A DNA stretch of 31,790 nucleotides from the NCBI GenBank assembly GCA_002431915.1, contig DJEP01000111.1, positions 12,584-44,373 on the forward strand, read 5' to 3'. Below, in pieces: positions 24,865 to 31,790 of the stretch. The notes below the pieces were generated by a model, which was not told where the DNA came from, did no database searches, and saw nothing but the letters and a program-made list of their open reading frames with translations. The position numbers were made by a program, and so were the translations under genes. Source of the stretch: Lachnospiraceae bacterium UBA5895. GTDB lineage: Bacteria; Bacillota; Clostridia; Lachnospirales; Lachnospiraceae. Positions within the stretch are counted from its first letter, which is position 1, and every line of letters begins with the position of its first letter.

Positions 24865-27286
24865 ATACGATCAGGTCTCCTAAGTTAATGTCGCTGTTCA
24901 AGTAAGTCTTGCTGTTATCCTGCAGATAGCCTTCGCCGCCGATCAGGAAATCCACCACATGATATTCCTTCTGACCACCACCGGAGGCTGTGATCTCCTT
25001 GGAATAAGTCAGTGCCCGAAGCACTGCTTCCTTGTCCGGTGTCACTTTCACATTTTGTCCCAACAGAATATCACCGCCTGCCAGGATCACACCGTTAAAT
25101 TCCTTACCATCCTGTATCTTCACATCGCCCGTGGCGATAATGATACCGTTCTTAAAATCCGTATGTCCCGCTTCGGGATACGTGTAGTCACCGTATACGA
25201 TGACTGCCTTGCAGTCCGGATAAGCTGCGCTTTCAAAATACTTCTCCGCCTCTCTGTCCAGTCCGGCTCCACGAACCACGCCGTCGAAACTTGTAACCTC
25301 AAAAGTATCCACCAGATTACTATAGACGTTGGCACTGTCTTCTTTTTCCGAAGGGGTCAGCTGCTCATAACCATCGATCAGCTTCTTGCAGAGTGCTTTG
25401 AATTTGGAATCATCCGCTGCCAGCTGCTGTTTGTAGCCGATGTTGCTCTGATCGCTACCCAGTGTGGCATTCTGCAGATTGCCGCTGTAGCTGCCTGTGG
25501 TCTGATCCTTGTCAAACATCACCACATTACCTGCCAGGTGCATGATATAGGCACCGGCACTCTGATTCCGGATCTTGATGCCATCGGTGTAGATGCTGGC
25601 ATAAGCATCCATGGTGCTCTTATTTACCTTATAGTAATCCTGAAAATACCGGTTGGCAGCCTCTCTGCCCGCCTGGGTGGAGCTGTCAAAGGACACATAG
25701 TAATACACAATTGTGATCTTGCTGTTTAATCTCTTATAAAAAGTACGGACACCCTGATTATCGCTGCTTCCGTTCGTAATGAACTTCGTAATGCCATAGG
25801 AAGCCAGGCTGTTACCTCCAAGCATGCTGCTGGCAGCGTTAAAATCCACCGCAGTATTCCCCAGATTATCTGCCTGCTCCTTGGTCACGGGGTTAGAACC
25901 TCCCGCGATCAGATCAGCCGGTACCAGGTATGCCAGCTGATCGCTTTTCACAGCAATGGACTGTCCCATCAGGATATCCTTGCGGTCGGAGGCATTGCCA
26001 TTGAGATTCCCGTCTGCCTCGGTGAGATTGTCCTGGGCGTTTTTCGTGGCAATGTAGGTATTGCCAGCCAGGGTCAGATTGATCAGCCCGCTCAAATCAA
26101 TATCCGTGCCGGTACCGTTGACTACGATGGCACTGCCGTCGCCGTCCTCCCCGGTGCCGAATCCCACATACTGTCCGGAGTAATTCTCATCCACCAGGCT
26201 GCCTGCGGTAAAATTATTATTTGCGCCGTCTATGCGCAGATCTCCCGCTACATAGACATCATTTCCCTTAAAATTGATATTAGCACTGCCGGAATCCGTT
26301 GCACCGCCGTGCATGGTGATCTTCCCTGCCCAAAGTTCGCCATAGTTGTCGGATACTAAAGTTGCACCTTTTCCCAGGTACAGTTCCGTAGCCGCCACCA
26401 TACGCTTATCGTCATTTTCATTATTCGTCGGCTCTTCCAGTGTCAGGGTCGCGTTTGCACTGTTGGCATCATCCTCATTGCCCACCAGTACTCTGTCGGC
26501 ATAAAAGCTTCCTGCAATCTTCGCATCACTTAATTTACCGCTCTCCGCTACTACCTGGATATTATCCTGCGCCACCAGAGACATGCCGGTCAATGCCGGG
26601 AGACTTACTGCCTGTGCAAAGCTCATATCCGGCATTTTTACGCGGATATCCGTCTGGATCACAGAGACATAGCCGTTTTCATTGGTATAGGTCACCTTTA
26701 ATTTCTGAAAAGATAATCCGTCCGTGAACAGGGTAAGCTGTCCCTTAGGCAGGTTGCTCACTGCATCACCGGAGCCGTTTGTACCCGTCATCTGCACGGT
26801 GCCGCCCACCATCTGGATCGTGTAGGAATTGACGCCGTCACTGGTCTGCAGTACCGTATTTTTCTGCACTTCCGGAGACAGACTGTCAAACAGTTTCTTC
26901 AGATCATAGTAATTCAGGCTGGCAGTATCACTGCACTGGTACGCCTTCTGCATGCTGCTTAAAAATGCATAGCGGAGCTTGCTCTCTTTCTCGGATACGG
27001 AAGTGTCGTCATAGTTCACCAGAATCTGTGTGTAAGCATCTCCCAGGGAAGCCGATACCTGCTCTTCCATGTGGACACGGATCTCATCCAGTACGGTCTC
27101 CGCCGAATAGAAATTGTCCTTTGCCTGCAGGTTAGTTGCCTTCATCTGATAGTTCAACAAGGACATATACATCAAAACACTGGCTAAAATGCCAATAAAG
27201 GCCATAGCTATGATCACAACGACCATTGCCGAGCCCTTATCGTCTGTCTGTTTCTGCAATTTGAAGTCTCTGCCACGTATCTTCAT
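24842..27286 (-). CDS. Giant PilX/GspK-like minor pilin with beta-helix-like body
   Basis: A membrane-inserted pilin-like protein of 814 aa. A basic leader ending DDKG precedes SAMVVVIIAMAFIGILASVL. The processing site G/SAMVV lacks the usual Glu at +5, as in GspK and PilX proteins that cap pseudopilus tips. The helix (YQMKATNLQAKDNFYSAETVLDEIR) continues to about residue 75. The body is rich in short repeated beta segments with Asn/Gly turns (about 230-440), suggesting a beta-solenoid. Near the C-terminus, GIIIATGDVKIQDGKEFNGV and ILAGGDILLGQNVKV resemble the polymer-like end of Gram-positive PilX proteins. The gene overlaps the next prepilin gene and is 30 bp from the previous one. Size is far above the usual ~150-350 aa. 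Confidence 0.8.
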   Translation of the reverse strand: MKIRGRDFKLQKQTDDKGSAMVVVIIAMAFIGILASVLMYMSLLNYQMKATNLQAKDNFYSAETVLDEIRVHMEEQVSASLGDAYTQILVNYDDTSVSEKESKLRYAFLSSMQKAYQCSDTASLNYYDLKKLFDSLSPEVQKNTVLQTSDGVNSYTIQMVGGTVQMTGTNGSGDAVSNLPKGQLTLFTDGLSFQKLKVTYTNENGYVSVIQTDIRVKMPDMSFAQAVSLPALTGMSLVAQDNIQVVAESGKLSDAKIAGSFYADRVLVGNEDDANSANATLTLEEPTNNENDDKRMVAATELYLGKGATLVSDNYGELWAGKITMHGGATDSGSANINFKGNDVYVAGDLRIDGANNNFTAGSLVDENYSGQYVGFGTGEDGDGSAIVVNGTGTDIDLSGLINLTLAGNTYIATKNAQDNLTEADGNLNGNASDRKDILMGQSIAVKSDQLAYLVPADLIAGGSNPVTKEQADNLGNTAVDFNAASSMLGGNSLASYGITKFITNGSSDNQGVRTFYKRLNSKITIVYYYVSFDSSTQAGREAANRYFQDYYKVNKSTMDAYASIYTDGIKIRNQSAGAYIMHLAGNVVMFDKDQTTGSYSGNLQNATLGSDQSNIGYKQQLAADDSKFKALCKKLIDGYEQLTPSEKEDSANVYSNLVDTFEVTSFDGVVRGAGLDREAEKYFESAAYPDCKAVIVYGDYTYPEAGHTDFKNGIIIATGDVKIQDGKEFNGVILAGGDILLGQNVKVTPDKEAVLRALTYSKEITASGGGQKEYHVVDFLIGGEGYLQDNSKTYLNSDINLGDLIVYENWQKQ

Positions 27287-27316
27287 GGTTCTTACGCTTC
27301 CTTCCGGATTCTCCTC

Positions 27317-28618
27317 TTATTCCGTTACGGTTCCTGTCATGGTAATGATCGGACTGCCGTCTGCAATTCTTCCTTCCGCATAAACCTTCACTTCGATATC
27401 GTAAATACGGTCCTGCACTCTGGTAGGTGTCAGATTCGTCACCGACATGATCTGCTTCGCCAGTTCATAATTCAGACCTGTTCCGGCTCCTGCACCGGTC
27501 ATGCTGGAATTCTCAAACACATATGCCGTAAGTCCGGCACTCTCATCCAGCAGATTCGTGCGAAGTGTTCCCGCGGATGTCTGTGTCGTGCCGGGGGTGG
27601 GCATCCATCCGGGCCATGCTTCTCTCAGTTCCAGAGAGATTCCGTATCGAAGACGCATGGAAGCATAATCTGTTCCGCAGATGTCCTGCACCATATCTTT
27701 TTTGTCCTGGGTGACTTCCTGTTCCACTACCAGGAAATTCGTCTCCACATCGTCCGGATTGTTGATTACGATCCGGTCTACGATCGCCTGTCTGCCGCCA
27801 TCGTAATGAGCACTCTCTACCCGGGGCTGTACACAGACAATGATATTTGCCAGCCGGTTGCCAAGCTCACTTGCATCGTTCACCTGTGCGGCGCGGCTGC
27901 GCACGCTGTCTTCGTTGGAAAAAATCACGTAATCCGCTCCCGTCTGCGGATAGTCCGCAGATCTGCCCGTCGCCAGGACTGCCGGGTCACAATGGTACGT
28001 GGTGGATGCAGTCACCAGATAGACTTCCGTCTCTACCACATCTCCCGTTGCCAGAGTCACGTTGATTTTGCTGCTGTCAATATTGATTTCGGTCTTTCTT
28101 GTGGTTTTCTGAATGATATCCGCTGTATAAAGTCCACCGCCGAAATAGGAGTAGGCTTCCAGGGCACCGTCCGCCGCTTCGCTGTAGACGGCATTCAGAT
28201 TGCCTGCCAGGTTACTGATATCCACCCGGTCCACACTGTTCACCGCGCTGTAGGCTGTGGGATCCACTTTCACCACCACATCATAGGTACCTGAGGTCGT
28301 GGAATCGTCCCGAAGCGTGTAGGTCCAGATTCCGGTGGTGTCATCCTTCACTGCGGTATTGGTAAATCCTGAGGGAGTATCACTTGTGTAAATATCGGAC
28401 ATCTCCTCTAAGGTATGTGCCTCGAACATTTCCATGACGTCCTCGGCAATCGCCGTGGCATGCATGGTGCTGCGGGACTTGGCATTCGTCCTGGCAGAGG
28501 TTACGAAGCTGTGCAGCAGGGGCACTACGATGATGGACAGGATCACGATGGCAATCAAAAGCTCCACCAGGGAAAAGCCTTCGTTATTCAGTTGTCTTTT
28601 CTTCGTGTGCTTCTGCAT
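27317..28618 (-). CDS. PilV-like minor prepilin
   Basis: A prepilin of 433 aa. Leader MQKHTKKRQLNNEG is cut before FSLVELLIAIVILSI, with Glu at +5. The following helix (PLLHSFVTSARTNAKSRSTMHATAIAEDVMEMFEA) is characteristic of PilV/GspI-type minor pilins. The C-terminal domain is beta-rich and ends with a GSPIITMTGTVTE strand. GGAG lies 7 bases before the ATG. It is separated from pilO by an 86-bp gap that holds a palindromic repeat (28647-28694), otherwise rare within this tightly packed operon. Confidence 0.85.
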   Translation of the reverse strand: MQKHTKKRQLNNEGFSLVELLIAIVILSIIVVPLLHSFVTSARTNAKSRSTMHATAIAEDVMEMFEAHTLEEMSDIYTSDTPSGFTNTAVKDDTTGIWTYTLRDDSTTSGTYDVVVKVDPTAYSAVNSVDRVDISNLAGNLNAVYSEAADGALEAYSYFGGGLYTADIIQKTTRKTEINIDSSKINVTLATGDVVETEVYLVTASTTYHCDPAVLATGRSADYPQTGADYVIFSNEDSVRSRAAQVNDASELGNRLANIIVCVQPRVESAHYDGGRQAIVDRIVINNPDDVETNFLVVEQEVTQDKKDMVQDICGTDYASMRLRYGISLELREAWPGWMPTPGTTQTSAGTLRTNLLDESAGLTAYVFENSSMTGAGAGTGLNYELAKQIMSVTNLTPTRVQDRIYDIEVKVYAEGRIADGSPIITMTGTVTE

Positions 28619-28646
28619 GTTATTACTCCATGTCTACTAATACGCT

Positions 28647-28694
28647 AATCATACCATTGCTTTGCCTGCAAGCAGTCACGCAATGTGTATGATT
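28647..28694. repeat. Palindromic repeat, module 3 type, inside the pilus operon
   Basis: AATCATAC-CATTGC and GCAATG-T-GTATGATT form a 14-bp stem with one bulged T. The loop (28661-28679) is TTTGCCTGCAAGCAGTCAC, identical to the loop at 6278-6296 except for one base. The arms are unrelated to those at 6256-6318 but pair equally well. It lies between the pilO stop and the next gene's start. Confidence 0.75.
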
Positions 28695-28704
28695 GCGAAT
28701 ATTA

Positions 28705-29481
28705 TTAGTCCACGTTTCCGAATATCGTATCTACCCCCATCTCCATTCCGGGAATGTAAGGTTCGCTGTATACTTTATCGGTTCCTAATAAGTAGTAGGT
28801 GTTCAGATTCATGTTACCGGACAGTTTGCCGTCCGCATCGTTATAGCTGATGTTCACTCCCTGGATGCTCTGACGCTCCTGCTGGCTGTATATATAGCGA
28901 ACCAGTCTTTTGAAATCATCATAGGTACATTCGATGCTGATTCCCAGGGGTACCTCATACATATGGGTGTCCGCATACACGGTTCCTTCTGTAGAGATGG
29001 GGCTGTTGGTGGTAACAGTGGTCGTATCGGTTCCGGATACAGCTGCATCCGCTGCCGCTGCTGCGGTGTCTGCCGGTGCATCCGCCGTTACTGCAGCCAG
29101 TGTGGAATTATCCGCAGCTGTCTGCTCATTGTACGCTACTTCTGCGATGGTGCCAAAGGAAATATTTGCGATATCCGTACGGGTCGCATCCTCCATATTT
29201 TTCACCATCATGATGCTGTCTTCCGGAAGAATATCTGCCGGGAAACGGTTCTCGAATCCGGTAATATAGGACTGCATTTTCTGCGTTGCGTCCATGTAGT
29301 CTGTCTTACGCTGGTCCAGTACTTCCAGAGTCGCCACCTGGGATCTTAAGGAAGTATTCTGACTCTCCAGTGCATCTGACATGTCATTAAATTGGGTATA
29401 TACCAGAAAATAAGTTGCCACAGCAATGAGGACACCTATTACTGCGATCAAAAGCTGGATTTCACTCTTTTTTACTTTCAT
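28705..29481 (-). CDS. pilO: PilO-like pilus alignment protein
   Basis: An inner-membrane T4P alignment protein of 258 aa. A basic start (MKVKKSE) and one transmembrane helix (about 8-28) precede a coiled coil (MSDALESQNTSLRSQVATLE). The extracytoplasmic part follows the PilO pattern: YITGFENRFPADILPEDSIMMVKNME, then the ferredoxin-like beta fold with VPLGISIECTYDDFKRLVRYI near the C-terminus. A low-complexity Ala/Asp/Thr insert (about 122-160) splits the fold. PilO dimerises with PilN and links the PilM cytosolic ring to the pilus machine. It directly follows the PilM-PilN fusion gene (14 bp apart), with AGGAGG overlapping that gene's stop region. Confidence 0.85.
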   Translation of the reverse strand: MKVKKSEIQLLIAVIGVLIAVATYFLVYTQFNDMSDALESQNTSLRSQVATLEVLDQRKTDYMDATQKMQSYITGFENRFPADILPEDSIMMVKNMEDATRTDIANISFGTIAEVAYNEQTAADNSTLAAVTADAPADTAAAAADAAVSGTDTTTVTTNSPISTEGTVYADTHMYEVPLGISIECTYDDFKRLVRYIYSQQERQSIQGVNISYNDADGKLSGNMNLNTYYLLGTDKVYSEPYIPGMEMGVDTIFGNVD

Positions 29482-29495
29482 CTCTCATCCGCCTC

Positions 29496-31190
29496 CTACT
29501 GTGCTGTGGTGGTACCGACCGCATCTCCGGTCTCTTCGGTCTCATCCACCGGATCCGCATAGGTACCTGTAATGGAAAATGTCACTGCGGACTCTCCCAG
29601 TTCGTTTTTGCTGTCGGTAATATTACTGATCTGTACATCGGAGATGCTCTCCATGTTACGGATGTTCAAAATCGTTCTTGCCGCTGCTTCCTTGCCGGTC
29701 ACGGTGACGGACATGCTGATGCCCTCCAGATCGGAACTGAAGCTGTTGGTGTAAAAACTGGACGGCAGAATCTGTTCCAGTTCATTGATGAAGTTCACCA
29801 GATTCTCGTTGGGATTCTCGGTGTACTCATACAGATATTTGTATTTATCATACTGTGCCGCTGCGGTCAGATATTCGTTATACACAGCCTGTGCCGGCTG
29901 CAGTTCCTGCACTCGCGCCTGCAATGCTGCGTTCTCCGCCAGATTGCCGAAATAGCCGCTGACAGAGGTCGCTGCCATAGCTCCGGAAAGGATGATTCCA
30001 AGGATCAGTACTGCTACGCTGACGAAGGTGTAGTTCGTGCCGCTGACTACAGTCAGTCCCTTGGACTTCTGCGTACTCTTGTCGATCAATCCTACGGGAG
30101 CCAGCACTGCACCCAGACAGGAAATATAAGCTGCGGGTCTGGTGGAACGGATGGCCTTGCTCATGCCGATTTTGTCATCCATCTCGGACAGGGTATGTAC
30201 CTTACGCTCCAGGCAGTTGGTGAACAGCTTGCTCATGCCGCTGAAGCTGCCGCCGAGACCGGTAACGTAGGTCTTCTCAATGGGATTTTCGCTGTTTCTG
30301 GAATCATAGAAATCAATGACACGGCTGACGCCGACGATCAGAGGCTCCAGGGAAGCGGTGATTTTCTGTCTTGCCGTGGTAATTTCAATATTGCCGGCAT
30401 CTTCGTCTTCCCAGCGTCCGGCATTTTCTTCCCAGAGCTTATCTCCCTGATGTAACACTCTGTTCAGGCAGGTCTTTTTCTGGAAACGTTCCACAGCACT
30501 GATGGGATCGGTGACCGCATACGCTCCGGAGCTGATCATGGTCTCGATGGCATCCTGCACACCGTAAGCCACAGTTCTCTGTAACAGCACCTTGCCGGAG
30601 GAAAGTACGGTCACGATGGTGCTGTTCTCATCGATTTTGATGACCATGGTAACTTTTTCAGACTTCTCATCCCGGAGAATCTGATATAAGCTGTTACTGC
30701 TGTAGTCGAAGCACTCGATCTCCCATCCGCACATCTGTGCCAGCTGATAATAGCTGTCAAGCAATGCCTTGGGAACCGCCAGTGCCATGACACGGAGCTT
30801 GCCGTTCTCGGTCAGCCCGCCTGCCATATAATAGCCGATCTCATACTGGGTCAGATCCACCGGGAAATAATCGTTCGCATTGGTCTTCACCAGTGCCTCG
30901 ATCTTATTCGCCTTAACATTGGGAATCTGTACCTCACGGCTTGCCACTCTGGTAGAAGAAATAGTGAAGATTACTTTCTTCGTGCGGATGCCGTTTGCAC
31001 CCAGCGCATTTACCAGATGGTCTGCATACTCCTGGGTGGGCTGCAGCATGCCATCAACTACGATGCCTTCCTGCGTCTCCACTGTCAATACCTTGTAGAC
31101 CTTGGGCTTTTTCACCTTATAGTCTATCTCGCAGATCTTCGTAAAAGAGTTCCCAATCTCAATACTCAATACGCGATTGTTCATTGCCAT
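29496..31190 (-). CDS. pilM: PilM-PilN fusion protein
   Basis: A 564-aa protein joining two normally separate T4P components. Residues 1 to about 370 are a PilM-type actin-fold ATPase: VLSIEIGNSFTKICEI at the start, FTISSTRVASREVQIP, a DYFPVDL motif, ASLEPLIVGVSRVIDFY and YVTGLGGSFSGM. After a short linker (371-386) comes one transmembrane helix (about 387-408), a coiled coil (NAALQARVQELQPA) and a PilN-like periplasmic-side domain (about 440-545) with LVNFINELEQILPSSFYTNSF and VTGKEAAARTILNIRNMES. The usual PilN N-terminal INLLP motif that docks PilM is absent, as expected if the two are covalently joined. AGGAAGGG lies 7 bases before the ATG. PilO follows directly. Confidence 0.85.
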   Translation of the reverse strand: MAMNNRVLSIEIGNSFTKICEIDYKVKKPKVYKVLTVETQEGIVVDGMLQPTQEYADHLVNALGANGIRTKKVIFTISSTRVASREVQIPNVKANKIEALVKTNANDYFPVDLTQYEIGYYMAGGLTENGKLRVMALAVPKALLDSYYQLAQMCGWEIECFDYSSNSLYQILRDEKSEKVTMVIKIDENSTIVTVLSSGKVLLQRTVAYGVQDAIETMISSGAYAVTDPISAVERFQKKTCLNRVLHQGDKLWEENAGRWEDEDAGNIEITTARQKITASLEPLIVGVSRVIDFYDSRNSENPIEKTYVTGLGGSFSGMSKLFTNCLERKVHTLSEMDDKIGMSKAIRSTRPAAYISCLGAVLAPVGLIDKSTQKSKGLTVVSGTNYTFVSVAVLILGIILSGAMAATSVSGYFGNLAENAALQARVQELQPAQAVYNEYLTAAAQYDKYKYLYEYTENPNENLVNFINELEQILPSSFYTNSFSSDLEGISMSVTVTGKEAAARTILNIRNMESISDVQISNITDSKNELGESAVTFSITGTYADPVDETEETGDAVGTTTAQ

Positions 31191-31307
31191 GCTTATACCC
31201 TTCCTCTTACCAAATTTATCGTATTTCGGAGCAAATCCTGCCCCAAAGAACTTTCTTAATTCACATTAGATTTGCTTTTGCTTTATCAGATCGCAGTATC
31301 AGGCGTA

Positions 31308-31790
31308 TCAGTGATACAGCCCGAGATACCATTGTAAGAATTCATTCCCCCAAAGGACGGCAACTACCACCCCTGCGGAGAGATACGGTCCCATGGCGAG
31401 GACATGTCCTTCACCGCTTACTTTCATACGGATCAGATGGATCACGGAACCGATGATACATCCCAGTAAAAAAGCGAAAATAATCAATTTCCAGCCGAGC
31501 AGCAGTCCGCAGACCGCCATCAGCTTCACATCACCGCCGCCGATGGCTCTGCCGCCGGTAACATAATACAATAAAAGCAAAAATACACTGACACACAGAA
31601 AGCCGATCAGGAAATCCAGCCACTGTGTATAGTGGAAGGCTCCATGGATCAGCCCCAGTGCCAGTATAAATAAGTTAAATCCCACAGGGATCTCATATGT
31701 TCTGAAATCAATCACACTTAAAGCAAGAAGTGCACTAAACAACAAGCAGTAGACTAGGGAATCCACGCTCATCCCATATTTCCAGAATAC
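31308..31790 (-). CDS. pilD: Prepilin peptidase (A24 family), C-terminal part, cut by the window edge
   Basis: A polytopic membrane aspartyl peptidase that cleaves prepilin leaders. The two catalytic Asp motifs are visible: LSVIDFRTYEIP near the start and GGGDVKLMAVCGLL in the middle. About five hydrophobic helices follow one another. An internal ATG would give a 154-aa protein, but the frame stays open to the last base, and the residues before it (VFWKYG) continue the pattern of full-length PilD. I therefore treat the gene as truncated at its N-terminus, so the methylase domain, if any, lies outside. It is first of the visible pilus genes; its substrates are the four prepilins downstream. 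Confidence 0.85.
   Translation of the reverse strand, partial: VFWKYGMSVDSLVYCLLFSALLALSVIDFRTYEIPVGFNLFILALGLIHGAFHYTQWLDFLIGFLCVSVFLLLLYYVTGGRAIGGGDVKLMAVCGLLLGWKLIIFAFLLGCIIGSVIHLIRMKVSGEGHVLAMGPYLSAGVVVAVLWGNEFLQWYLGLYH

Overview
The window looks like chromosome of an anaerobic Gram-positive Clostridia, most likely Lachnospiraceae. This is inferred from strong AGGAGG-type ribosome binding sites, a very large 2-hydroxyacyl-CoA dehydratase activase-type protein, Gram-positive type IV pilus (T4P) genes with no secretin, a DUF5057-type secreted protein and M16C protease content. No tRNA, rRNA, CRISPR array, insertion sequence or prophage is visible.

Layout. (1) Positions 1-7179 are a minus-strand block: a rhomboid-like membrane protein with a Cys/His tail, a degenerate sigma-70-like protein overlapping a small unknown protein, a zinc-dependent M16C peptidase, a DUF4349 lipoprotein, and the N-terminal part of the GTPase Era, which runs off the left edge. 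Two intercistronic gaps here (4741-4926 and 6086-6318) are filled by a composite palindromic repeat. One of its modules recurs inside the pilus operon at 28647-28694. (2) Positions 7350-11885 hold a monocistronic plus-strand gene with its own promoter, encoding a 1417-residue activase-related protein with two ASKHA halves. (3) Positions 12000-12911 hold a plus-strand gene for a solitary PD-(D/E)XK-like nuclease. It has a near-consensus promoter and ribosome binding site but an ATT or ATC start codon. (4) Positions 13048-16172 are minus strand: a small coiled-coil protein with its own terminator, then two PLP enzymes of sulfur amino acid metabolism, preceded by a palindromic operator-like site. 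(5) Positions 16245-31790 are one long minus-strand T4P assembly operon: prepilin peptidase (cut by the right edge), a PilM-PilN fusion, PilO, a PilV-like prepilin, a giant PilX/GspK-like pilin, a small GspH-like prepilin, a giant PilW-like prepilin with Ig-like repeats, and a 1815-residue secreted DUF5057-type protein, ending in a strong terminator.

How it fits together. The pilus block supplies the leader peptidase, the inner-membrane alignment complex (PilM/N/O) and four minor pilins, two of them far larger than usual. With the co-transcribed secreted protein, the last half of the operon looks like a specialised pilus tip or adhesin module. The most unusual features are this tip module, the sigma-like protein lacking promoter-recognition parts, the non-ATG nuclease gene, the catalytically dead-looking rhomboid, and the covarying composite repeat. 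All functional statements are from sequence reading only; no searches were run.
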